From positions 21,507-85,506 of the forward strand of contig JAEWOD010000031.1 in the NCBI GenBank assembly GCA_023461035.1: DNA of 64,000 bases, given 5' to 3'. The stretch is from Bacteroidota bacterium. Lineage in GTDB: Bacteria > Bacteroidota > Bacteroidia > Flavobacteriales > Weeksellaceae. A model generated the notes under the pieces. That model saw only the letters and a list, made by a program, of their open reading frames with translations, made no database searches and was not told where the DNA came from. Both the position numbers and the translations under genes were made by a program. Every line of letters starts with the position of its first letter. The first letter of the stretch is position 1. This document shows positions 25,474 through 33,610 of this stretch, in pieces.

Positions 25474-26609
25474 TGGTAAACGAATTTTTAACGCCTGTTT
25501 CGGATGAACTTCAAGAGTTGGCTTCGGAACTGGATATTTTCTCTATCGGACATTCACTGAAATTTGATGCGGATGTTGTTGAAAATTCTTTGGTCATTTT
25601 AGGTGTCAGGGAAACCAGAGGCGGAATGGAAAGTTTTAATTCGGAATTGGAATTTAAGTCAGTTCGTCAATCATTTTACCAATTAAAAAAGGGAAACTGG
25701 CAACTTCCCATGTATGATTTAGGAGATTTGCATGCGGGTGCCACCAGAGAAGACACGCAATTTGCCTTTTTAAAAATCCAGGAGGAATTATTAAAAAAGA
25801 ATTGTATCCTGGTCATATTGGGCGGCTCCTCACATTTGGCTTATACCCAATTCAGGGCATTTGATAATTTGAAACATGCCGTAAACTTAAGCTGCGTGGA
25901 CAACCGGTTTCGTTTGGGAAATGACGGAGAGGAATTACATGGGCAAAATTATTTGAGCAAAATCATAACGGAAGAACCTCATACACTTTTTGAATACCAT
26001 CATTTGGGTTATCAAACGTATTTTGTTGCCCAAGAAGAATTGGATTTGATGGAACATCTGAATTTTGATGTAAAACGATTGGGGAAATTGACTGAAAATA
26101 TAAAGGAAGCCGAGCCGGAATTGAGGAATTCGGATATGGTAATCATGAATCTGGAAGCCATTCAATGTTCAGATTTTCGTTCTACGGAAGAATTATCGCC
26201 CAATGGGTTTAGTTCCAGAGAAATATGTTCGATAGCAAGATATGCAGGGATAAACAATAAAGTACAGTCTTTTGGCGTTTATAATTTCAAAGCGAAAAAC
26301 ATCCCGTCAGACGAATTGTTGTTGGCGGAAATTCTTTGGTATTTTGTTGAGGGAAAAAATCATGTGCCGGAGAAATTAAATTTTGAAAAAGGGGAATCAT
26401 TTGAAACCTTTTTTGTTCAGATTCCGGAACAGGATTTGGTTTTTTATAGGGATACAAAAGCAGATCAATGGTGGATGGAGTTGGGAGAAATGAATGAATC
26501 AGAGCCATTAGGAAAACATATAATCCCTTGTTCACTAAAAGATTATGAAGATTCGCTTAAAGGGAAAGTACCTGACAGATGGTGGAAATCCTTTAAAAAA
26601 TTGTATTAA
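25473..26609 (+). CDS. Arginase/formimidoylglutamase-fold protein, probably catalytically degenerate
   Basis: 378 residues with the overall plan of the ureohydrolase (arginase/agmatinase/HutG) family. Segment ILGGSSHLAYTQF stands where GGxHS is expected, and later strands are VNLSCVDNRFRLG and DMVIMNLEAIQCSD, where active enzymes have DAHxD and SxDxDxxDP. The manganese-binding Asp/His residues are therefore mostly lost, so hydrolase activity is doubtful. Homologues are usually named formimidoylglutamase by similarity. It starts on the topA stop (TAATG overlap) and lies just upstream of gldKLMN. The placement beside T9SS genes hints at a structural or regulatory role (inference). Confidence 0.75.
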   Translation: MVNEFLTPVSDELQELASELDIFSIGHSLKFDADVVENSLVILGVRETRGGMESFNSELEFKSVRQSFYQLKKGNWQLPMYDLGDLHAGATREDTQFAFLKIQEELLKKNCILVILGGSSHLAYTQFRAFDNLKHAVNLSCVDNRFRLGNDGEELHGQNYLSKIITEEPHTLFEYHHLGYQTYFVAQEELDLMEHLNFDVKRLGKLTENIKEAEPELRNSDMVIMNLEAIQCSDFRSTEELSPNGFSSREICSIARYAGINNKVQSFGVYNFKAKNIPSDELLLAEILWYFVEGKNHVPEKLNFEKGESFETFFVQIPEQDLVFYRDTKADQWWMELGEMNESEPLGKHIIPCSLKDYEDSLKGKVPDRWWKSFKKLY

Positions 26610-26663
26610 AAACAATAAAATAAACAATTGCTCGTTTAGCTTATTGCCGAACGAAATAATATT

Positions 26664-26693
26664 TTGGAGAATCGTAAAATTATAATAGATTTA
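26664..26693 (+). promoter_or_regulatory. Promoter of the gldKLMN operon
   Basis: TTG (26664-26666), a 19-base spacer and TAGATTTA (26686-26693) match TTG-N19-TAnnTTTG except the last base. The gldK start follows 14 bases on. Confidence 0.7.
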
Positions 26694-26707
26694 CACGCTT
26701 AAAAAAA

Positions 26708-28162
26708 ATGAGGATGAATAAAGCATTGGTAGCAGTTATCATTTTATCCTTTTCACTTTCTTCTTGTAACATGTTGAAAAAGGGAAGAAACGGAGGAAAG
26801 GATGATGGTCAAATCGTAGGAACTAAATCGTCATCTTGGACGCCGCAACGCCCCAAAGGGATGGTGCCGATTCCAAGCGGTTCGTTTGTTTTGGGACAAA
26901 CAGACTACGACTTTACATTTGACAATTATGCACCGGTTCGTACGGTGTCGGTTTCCGGATTCTATATGGATGATACAGAAACGACAAACTCTGAATACCG
27001 CGTATTTGTTGATTATGTGCGTGATTCTATCGCACGAACCATGTTAGCTGAAAAAGCAGCTGAGCTTGGTTTTGATCCGACCAACGGAGGGTCTGCTGAC
27101 GCTACCGGTATTGCCGCATTCCGTTATGTTTCAGGTGGAGAGGACGGAGAGTCCACACCCTGGGATGAATATGTAGCATCAAAATCAACAGGCCGTGATG
27201 GGGATCTACCAATCGACCAGAGAAAATTAAACTGGAATCAGGAATTATTTTGGGATAAATATGAATATCCTGACATTGATTATGCAGAAGCTATCGATGC
27301 GCTTTATTATCCGCCGGAAGAAAGATTCAACAATGAAAGATTGGTCGATGTACGTAAACTGCAATTCAAATATGTTTGGGTAGACCAAGAAGGCGCAGCT
27401 AAAGAAGGAAAAGATGGAGAATCTTTCCGTATTGATTTCCGTCATGAAGAAGAAATCAATGTTTATCCTGATACCACTGTTTGGGTACGCGACTTTAATT
27501 ATTCTCACAATGACCCAATGCACGAAAACTATTTCTGGCACGAAGCTTATTCCGACTATCCGGTAGTAGGGGTAACTTGGGATCAGGCAATGGGATATTG
27601 TGCCTTCAAAACAAAAAAACACAATGATTTCCTTTCTACAAAAAAGAAAAAGAGAGGATCTTCCAGTAAAGTAATTGACTATCGTTTACCTTCTGAAATC
27701 GAATGGGAATATGCAGCCAGAGGTGGTTTACAAGATGCTCCATATCCTTGGGGAGGACCTTATCTGACTGATGACAGAGGGTGCTATTTGGCAAACTTTA
27801 AACCCAAAAGAGGTGATTATATAGAAGATCAGGGAAAAGGTTATATGTACACAGGGCCGGTAAAAACTTTTCATGCTAACGGATACGGACTATATGATAT
27901 GGCCGGAAATGTGGCGGAATGGACCAGCTCGGCTTATGACAAAGCTTTCTATCAAATGACCTCCACTTTAAATCCTACCATGTCTCGCGACCGTAGCGAA
28001 AACAAAACCATACGGGGAGGTTCATGGAAAGACATAGGATACTTATTGATGGTAAGCGCACGTGATTGGGAACATTCAGATTCAGCACGCAGCTACATCG
28101 GATTCAGAACGGTTCAATCATTCCCTGAAGGTTCAAAAATCAAATTCAAAAAGAAAAGATAA
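26708..28162 (+). CDS. gldK: Gliding motility/T9SS lipoprotein GldK
   Basis: 484 residues. With GldN it forms the periplasmic ring of the type IX secretion system, attached to the outer membrane. A lipoprotein signal has lipobox SSC (SFSLSSCNML), with the Cys near residue 20. The rest is a formylglycine-generating-enzyme (SUMF1)-like domain: PKGMVPIPSGSFVLGQTD, then DYRLPSEIEWEYAARGG, GLYDMAGNVAEWTS and IRGGSWKD. The catalytic Cys of true sulfatase modifiers is not required in this subfamily. A second in-frame ATG at 26714 (MNKALVAV) is an equally good start. First gene of gldKLMN. Confidence 0.96.
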   Translation: MRMNKALVAVIILSFSLSSCNMLKKGRNGGKDDGQIVGTKSSSWTPQRPKGMVPIPSGSFVLGQTDYDFTFDNYAPVRTVSVSGFYMDDTETTNSEYRVFVDYVRDSIARTMLAEKAAELGFDPTNGGSADATGIAAFRYVSGGEDGESTPWDEYVASKSTGRDGDLPIDQRKLNWNQELFWDKYEYPDIDYAEAIDALYYPPEERFNNERLVDVRKLQFKYVWVDQEGAAKEGKDGESFRIDFRHEEEINVYPDTTVWVRDFNYSHNDPMHENYFWHEAYSDYPVVGVTWDQAMGYCAFKTKKHNDFLSTKKKKRGSSSKVIDYRLPSEIEWEYAARGGLQDAPYPWGGPYLTDDRGCYLANFKPKRGDYIEDQGKGYMYTGPVKTFHANGYGLYDMAGNVAEWTSSAYDKAFYQMTSTLNPTMSRDRSENKTIRGGSWKDIGYLLMVSARDWEHSDSARSYIGFRTVQSFPEGSKIKFKKKR

Positions 28163-28227
28163 AAAGTTAAAAACAATAAAATCAAAACAATTTTTCACTA
28201 TTAATTAACACAAATTCATTTTAAATT

Positions 28228-28902
28228 ATGGCAGTAAAAGCGAGTAAAAAAGATGTGAACTTAAACTTCTTTTATAGTATTGGGGCGGCAATTGTGATTT
28301 TGGGAGCTCTTTGTAAAATCAACCACTATTCATTTTGGATAATTGATGGTTCCGCTATATTAGCATTTGGTATGTTGATGGAGGTAATCGTATTCATCGT
28401 ATTTGCTTTAGACAAACCAAAAGGGGAATACGAGTGGGAAAAAGCCTATCCTGAATTATCAGACGGAACACCCGTAGCTAAAAAAGCACAAAAAATCGTA
28501 GAAGAGTCAGACAATATGTCTCTTTCTCAAAAATTAGATAAAATGTTGGGTGAAGCAAAATTGGATGTTTCCTTGATGGAGAGATTGCGTTCCGGAATTG
28601 AGAACTTCGGATCTGCAGTTAACGAAATCAACAAAACAACCAGTGCTGCTGCTGCAACACAACAATACGGTGACCAATTGGCATTGGCTGCAAACCACAT
28701 GGAGTCCTTAAACGCTCTTTATCAGGTTCAATTGGAAAACGGTCAAAAACAAGTAGATTTAAATCAGAAATTTATTGCGGAGATGGAAGCATCAGCAGGT
28801 GGTTCTCAAAAATTCCAGCAAGAATTGGAATCCTTGACACAAAGCATCAACAGCTTGAACAGAGTTTATGGTGGAATGTTGTCCGCAATGAAAGGAAGTT
28901 AA
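28228..28902 (+). CDS. gldL: Gliding motility/T9SS inner membrane motor protein GldL
   Basis: 224 residues. GldL forms the proton-driven stator with GldM. Two N-terminal membrane helices (LNFFYSIGAAIVILGALCKI and DGSAILAFGMLMEVIVFIVF) are followed by a cytoplasmic coiled-coil region with Gln-rich segments (YGDQLALAANHMESLNALYQ). Glu in the second helix (MEVIVF) is the membrane acidic residue expected to couple proton flow. The gene lies 65 bases after gldK and 64 before gldM. Confidence 0.96.
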   Translation: MAVKASKKDVNLNFFYSIGAAIVILGALCKINHYSFWIIDGSAILAFGMLMEVIVFIVFALDKPKGEYEWEKAYPELSDGTPVAKKAQKIVEESDNMSLSQKLDKMLGEAKLDVSLMERLRSGIENFGSAVNEINKTTSAAAATQQYGDQLALAANHMESLNALYQVQLENGQKQVDLNQKFIAEMEASAGGSQKFQQELESLTQSINSLNRVYGGMLSAMKGS

Positions 28903-28966
28903 TCACAGTTTTTTGTATTAACTAAAAATTTAAATTAATGTTTAACAATCTACTTATTATATAAAA

Positions 28967-30508
28967 ATGGCAGGTAAACAGACACCACGTCAGAAGATGA
29001 TTAACCTGATGTACCTTGTGTTCATCGCAATGATGGCTATGCAGGTCGACCGTCAGGTACTAAGATCTTTTGAAGGGATAACGGTTACTTTGGATGATTC
29101 ATCTAAATTAACAGCAGATAACAACAATACTTTTTACGAGCAAATCGTAAACAAAGCGAAAGAAGATCCTGATTATGCAGCGATTCAAGATAAAGCGAAT
29201 CAAGTAAAATCAGAATCCAATAAAGTTTTTGATGTGATTGAAGGCATCAAAAAAACAATTATGGATGAGCAAGAATATAAATTACCGGAATGGGGTGCAG
29301 GAGATGAAGTGGAAACCAACTACAATTCCTTGCAGAACGTTGACGTAATTACCAAACTTTTGTTCGCAAAACAAGATACACCAACTCCAAAAGGTGCGGA
29401 ATTGAAAAAAGCGATTGATGATTTTAAAACGTTCATGACAACTGCTTATACTGGTTCTCCAAAAGACAAAGAGAGAATCGAGCATATTTTTGATACGTCT
29501 GATCGCGGAAATAAATCCTGGTTAAATTCACAATTCTATGACCAACCGATGGTTGCAGGTTTAGCGAATTTGACTAAAATCCAATCCGACATCCGTACGG
29601 AAGAAGGTAACTTGGTGAGAACTTTGTTAGCAAACAAACTTCAGGACGAAATCGAATTGAAAGCTTTCCAACCTATCGTAATGGTTCCACCATTTGTTAG
29701 AGTAGGTGAAGTAATTGAAGGGAAAATTGCTTTTGGAGCATTTGACAATACACTACAAGGTTCCGTGTCTGTAAATGGAGCTTCTGTAGCATTGAAAGAT
29801 GGTGTAGCACAGTTCAATCTTGACGCAGGTTCACCAGGGAAAAGAACGGTTTCAGGTACTATGACTTATAAAGGTCCGGACGGAAAAGATGTTTCAATCC
29901 CTTATTCTCAGGAATATGAAGTTGTAGCTGAAACATTGCAAAAGTTACCTGAAGGAGCTGTCATCTCAGCCGATAAGATGAACGTAGTTTATCGTTATTT
30001 GGACAACCCGATTTCAGCAACTGTAAACGGTGCTGACGGACCAGTAAGCTTGTCTGCTTCTATGGGTGGATTAAGCGGAGGAAACGGAAAATGGAGTTTC
30101 AAACCTTCTGCAGGAAGTGGAACTGTTACATTCACAGCTTCTGCTAAAACTTCTACCGGTAAAACGGTTTCGGGTAAGAAAGAATTCCGTATCAAACCGG
30201 TTCCACCGGCACGTGGGGTGATTTTAGGAAAAACACATATTACCGTTCCTGCAAATGGTATTTCAGCACAAACTGTACGTGTAGACTGGCCTGACTTCTT
30301 GTTTGACATGACTGCAACCGTGACTTCCTTTAAAGTGAAAGTACCGGGACAACCAACAGCTTCCGTAAACGGAACAAGCATGGGTGGAGCAGCAGGTGCA
30401 CTTGGAAAAGCCAAAAAAGGAGATGCCGTATTTGTGTTTGATATCAAGTATAAGAGCTCAACAGGAATTACGGGTGAAGCATCACCAATTACAATTGAAG
30501 TAAGATAA
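28967..30508 (+). CDS. gldM: Gliding motility/T9SS protein GldM
   Basis: 513 residues. It pairs with GldL in the inner membrane and spans the periplasm to the GldKN ring. The N-terminus MAGKQTPRQKMINLMYLVFI is the family signature and contains the single membrane helix (LMYLVFIAMMAMQVDRQVL). A helical bundle follows to about residue 220, and then several beta domains, each starting with motifs such as FVRVGEVIEGKIAF and the last with ITVPANGISAQTVRVDWPD. Length is normal for the family. Confidence 0.96.
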   Translation: MAGKQTPRQKMINLMYLVFIAMMAMQVDRQVLRSFEGITVTLDDSSKLTADNNNTFYEQIVNKAKEDPDYAAIQDKANQVKSESNKVFDVIEGIKKTIMDEQEYKLPEWGAGDEVETNYNSLQNVDVITKLLFAKQDTPTPKGAELKKAIDDFKTFMTTAYTGSPKDKERIEHIFDTSDRGNKSWLNSQFYDQPMVAGLANLTKIQSDIRTEEGNLVRTLLANKLQDEIELKAFQPIVMVPPFVRVGEVIEGKIAFGAFDNTLQGSVSVNGASVALKDGVAQFNLDAGSPGKRTVSGTMTYKGPDGKDVSIPYSQEYEVVAETLQKLPEGAVISADKMNVVYRYLDNPISATVNGADGPVSLSASMGGLSGGNGKWSFKPSAGSGTVTFTASAKTSTGKTVSGKKEFRIKPVPPARGVILGKTHITVPANGISAQTVRVDWPDFLFDMTATVTSFKVKVPGQPTASVNGTSMGGAAGALGKAKKGDAVFVFDIKYKSSTGITGEASPITIEVR

Positions 30509-30527
30509 TTAAATAAATATTTTCATC

Positions 30528-31430
30528 ATGAAATGTCTTTTTTTCGGAATAATGAGTATGGTAACGACACTGGGTTTTGCTCAGAACGTTTTGAACTCGA
30601 TGTCTCCTGACGAACTCAGAGAACAGAGAGCTAATAAAACGAAAGTTACCGAAGCAGGAGATACCGTCAGTACGGTCGCCGAACCTTTGGCGTACGGATA
30701 TATAGAAGACAAAGACATCATTTGGTCAAAAGTGGTATGGGAGGTAATCGACTTGAACGAACGTTTAAATCAACCTTACTACCGCGCATCTGATGGTTTG
30801 TTAACCGAATCCGCATCTTTATTTGATGCCTTAGTGGACGGAGTAGAATCCGGAAAAATCCAACAGGTTTATGATGATGAATATTTTGTCAATAAAATGA
30901 CCTATCAGCAAATCGTAGATCGTACCAATCGTATCGATACCCAAGATTACTATTACGAAATGATAGATGCAGGTGAAGAACCGGATCCTGCTGCAATCTT
31001 TAAATTCGAAATGGATTCGCAAGATATCGAAATGGTAAAGATCAAAGGTATGTGGTATATAGACCGTCGTTTAGGTGAAATGAAATACCGTCTTTTGGGA
31101 TTGTGTATCATGGGTCCTGACGCGCAAACCATCGGTACTGAATTTGATGATGGAGTTTTCGTGGAAATGTTCTGGATATGGTATCCGGATGCACGTGAAG
31201 TACTGAACAACTACACGGTGTTTAACCCAAATAACTCTTCATCCAGTATCACGTTTGACGATATACTCAATGCAAGACGATTCTCGTCAGTCATTTACAA
31301 AGCACAAACCATGTACGGTATCACACCGATTGAAGACTATATTCCCAAAAATTCAAAAGGCCAGCTTGAAGAAAGTGACCGGATCCGGGAAAGTATTCTA
31401 CAGTCCGAAGCCGATATGTGGAGTTATTAA
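30528..31430 (+). CDS. gldN: Gliding motility/T9SS protein GldN
   Basis: 300 residues with signal peptide MKCLFFGIMSMVTTLGFAQN. The conserved core reads KDIIWSKVVWEVIDLNERLN near residue 70, then DRRLGEMKYRLLGLCIMGPD and FWIWYPDAREVLNNY. It forms the periplasmic ring with GldK. The gene is 19 bases after gldM and ends the operon before a terminator at 31454. Confidence 0.96.
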   Translation: MKCLFFGIMSMVTTLGFAQNVLNSMSPDELREQRANKTKVTEAGDTVSTVAEPLAYGYIEDKDIIWSKVVWEVIDLNERLNQPYYRASDGLLTESASLFDALVDGVESGKIQQVYDDEYFVNKMTYQQIVDRTNRIDTQDYYYEMIDAGEEPDPAAIFKFEMDSQDIEMVKIKGMWYIDRRLGEMKYRLLGLCIMGPDAQTIGTEFDDGVFVEMFWIWYPDAREVLNNYTVFNPNNSSSSITFDDILNARRFSSVIYKAQTMYGITPIEDYIPKNSKGQLEESDRIRESILQSEADMWSY

Positions 31431-31453
31431 GATTCAATTAGAATTCTATACAA

Positions 31454-31485
31454 AATCCGTCAGTTTTAACTGGCGGATTTTTTTG
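31454..31485 (+). terminator. Terminator of the gldKLMN operon
   Basis: The stem AATCCGTCAG/CTGGCGGATT (one wobble pair), loop TTTTAA, then seven T. Confidence 0.85.
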
Positions 31486-31486
31486 T

Positions 31487-31505
31487 GGCTTCGAGAGCCT
31501 CAGCC
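31487..31505. repeat. REP-like short palindrome, copy 1
   Basis: GGCTTCGAGAGCCTCAGCC has complementary ends GGCT/AGCC and, read on the other strand, shares the core CTGAGG(T/C)TCTCGAAG with copies at 31538-31560 and 42241-42259. Confidence 0.5.
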
Positions 31506-31537
31506 ACCATCAGTTTCTAAGTGCCAACTTTAATTCG

Positions 31538-31560
31538 TTCCCTGAGGTTCTTGAAGGGAA
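31538..31560. repeat. REP-like short palindrome, copy 2
   Basis: The ends TTCCCT and AGGGAA flank the core GAGGTTCTTGA. It is inverted relative to copy 1, 32 bases away, as in paired REP elements. Confidence 0.5.
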
Positions 31561-31589
31561 CTTTAACATTCTTTTTTATCAACAACGAC

Positions 31590-31619
31590 TTGGTTTGACA
31601 TCCTGAATTCGTAATTTTA
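31590..31619 (+). promoter_or_regulatory. Promoter of the radical SAM gene
   Basis: TTG (31590-31592), a 19-base spacer and TAATTTTA (31612-31619). The ATG at 31624 follows almost at once, implying a very short leader. Confidence 0.6.
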
Positions 31620-31623
31620 AAAT

Positions 31624-32700
31624 ATGAATTCCAAAGCAACAAAAGGACAGGGAGCCGTTCAGAATGTGCACAATCATTTTGAACGAAACCTTTATGAAAA
31701 AACATTTTATGAAGATGCCTACCTATCGGAAGACGGAGAGCCGGAAGAGTCCGTGGTAAAAACCGAATACCTCGAAGTCTTTCCCAAAACCATCATGAAC
31801 GATGTCCGTCGAAAAGGAATGCCGCTTGAATTTTCAATGAATCCTTATCAGGGATGTGAGCATGGTTGTGCTTATTGCTACGCCCGTCCGACGCACGAAT
31901 ATTGGGGTTACAGCGCAGGAGTGGATTTTGAGCGGAAGATAATGGTTAAAAGAAATGCGCCGGATCTGTTAGAAAAATTATTTCAAAAGAAAAATTACCA
32001 ACCGCATACTTTTATGCTTTCTGGTAATACCGATTGTTACCAGCCCATCGAGCGGAAATTGGAAATTACAAAAAATATTTTGCAGATTTGTCTGGATTAT
32101 AAACACCCTGTCGGTATCATCACCAAAAATGCGCTTATTTTACGGGATTTGGATATTCTGAAACAATTGGCAGAATTGAATTTAGTAAACGTAGCCATCA
32201 GCATCCCGACCATCAATGAAAATCTGCGGAAGAAACTGGAACCGAGAACTTCTACGATTGCCAATAAACTTGGTACAATCGAAGTTTTGTCTCAAAACAA
32301 AATTCCGGTCATGGCGATGGTAGCACCGATCATTCCGGGATTGAACAGCGATGAAATCCTAAAGGTTTTGAAAAAAGTTTCGGAATTGGGAGCGGTAGAT
32401 TTCGGATATACATTGGTTCGACTAAACGATACGGTGGAACCGGTTTTCACCGAATGGCTGGAACAGCATTTTCCTGACCGTAAAGAAAAAATTCTCAATC
32501 AGATTCGCTCAATCCATAGCGGAAAACTAAATGAGCGTTTGGCCATCAAAAGATATGTAGGCAAAGGAAACATTGCCGATATGATTCATCAATCTTTCAG
32601 AATCGGGCGACAAAAATATTTTAAAGACAAGCCCAAACGTGAGCCGCTCACGACCAAATTATTTATTGGAAAACAAAGCGCACAGCTTTCTTTGTTTTAA
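31624..32700 (+). CDS. PA0069 family radical SAM protein (spore photoproduct lyase-like)
   Basis: 358 residues. The radical SAM [4Fe-4S] motif is CEHGCAYCYAR near residue 78 (C-x3-C-x2-C), preceded by the family sequence MPLEFSMNPYQGCEHGC. Further conserved blocks are SGNTDCYQPIE, VGIITKNALILRD and ISIPTINENLRKKLEPRTS. The family is related to spore photoproduct lyase, but its substrate is not established; DNA repair is a guess by homology. It stands alone between gldN and a repeat-filled gap. Confidence 0.9.
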   Translation: MNSKATKGQGAVQNVHNHFERNLYEKTFYEDAYLSEDGEPEESVVKTEYLEVFPKTIMNDVRRKGMPLEFSMNPYQGCEHGCAYCYARPTHEYWGYSAGVDFERKIMVKRNAPDLLEKLFQKKNYQPHTFMLSGNTDCYQPIERKLEITKNILQICLDYKHPVGIITKNALILRDLDILKQLAELNLVNVAISIPTINENLRKKLEPRTSTIANKLGTIEVLSQNKIPVMAMVAPIIPGLNSDEILKVLKKVSELGAVDFGYTLVRLNDTVEPVFTEWLEQHFPDRKEKILNQIRSIHSGKLNERLAIKRYVGKGNIADMIHQSFRIGRQKYFKDKPKREPLTTKLFIGKQSAQLSLF

Positions 32701-32767
32701 TTTTAACGTCAATATTGTTTAAAAATAAAAATTAAATTAGTGACAATCAGTTGTTAAAAATAAATAT

Positions 32768-32843
32768 CTTAGTGTGCTTTTGTGTTCTCTTTGTGCACCT
32801 TGTGGTTATTTTTTACCACAAAGTTCTCAAAGTAGGCACAAAG
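32768..32843. repeat. TTTGTG-type intergenic inverted repeat
   Basis: The left arm holds CTTTGTGCACCTTGTGGTTA and the right arm TACCACAAAG...GGCACAAAG, so CTTTGTGxxC and TTGTGGTA motifs recur as an imperfect inverted repeat around a run of T. It looks like a family of small intergenic repeats and encodes nothing. Confidence 0.55.
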
Positions 32844-32931
32844 TTCACAATCATTATCTAATGAAATATAACAAACTCAATATGAATTTATTACATTCAT
32901 CGTTGTCCTTTATTCACGTTAATTTTACCAA

Positions 32932-33588
32932 ATGGAAAACCAAGGAATGAAAGATTTAGCGGAACAACTCCGAAATCCTTCCGGAGAAAAGGGATTGGAA
33001 GTGGCAGAAATGATGAACGAAACCAACATCGGGATGACACTACAATCCATCCAAAATCTGAATTTAAAAAAGGGGGAATTGGTCATGGAAATCGGACATG
33101 GAAATGCCAAGCATTTGAATAATATCTTTGAAAAAGCAGATTCCCTAAGGTATACAGGATATGATATTTCTGAACTGATGCACAAAGAAGCGATAAGTCA
33201 TAATCAGGATTTCATCGAAAATAATTTAGCAGAATTTAGGCTGTACGACGGCCAGAATTTTCCCGAAAAGAACCATTCATTTGATAAAATATTTACCGTC
33301 AACACGATTTATTTTTGGGAGAATCCAACTGAAATGCTGAATGAAGTTTATTGGATTTTAAAACCCGGCGGAATTTTTTGTATCACGTTTGTCGAAAAGG
33401 ATTTTATGAAATTATTGCCTTTCTCGGCGTTTGGATTTACGATGTATAATCCGCAGGACATTGAAAAATTGGTAGATGATTCTGAATTCCAACTAAATGA
33501 AATCATTCGTGATACAGAATTTGTACAAAATAAGTTGGGCGAAAAAATGAATCGGGAATTTGCAACAGCAGTTCTCAGCAAAACTTGA
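32932..33588 (+). CDS. Class I SAM-dependent methyltransferase
   Basis: 218 residues. The SAM-binding motif I is VMEIGHGNAKHLNNI (a GxGxG variant, G-H-G-N), followed by the acidic residue strand YTGYDISELMHKEA, the post-motif FDKIFTVNTIYFWENP, and the LKPGGIFCITF strand typical of Methyltransf_11/25 enzymes. The substrate is unknown. The gene is convergent with ribB, with only 22 bases between. Confidence 0.85.
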   Translation: MENQGMKDLAEQLRNPSGEKGLEVAEMMNETNIGMTLQSIQNLNLKKGELVMEIGHGNAKHLNNIFEKADSLRYTGYDISELMHKEAISHNQDFIENNLAEFRLYDGQNFPEKNHSFDKIFTVNTIYFWENPTEMLNEVYWILKPGGIFCITFVEKDFMKLLPFSAFGFTMYNPQDIEKLVDDSEFQLNEIIRDTEFVQNKLGEKMNREFATAVLSKT

Positions 33589-33610
33589 TTATCCGGATAC
33601 TCTTAAAGGA

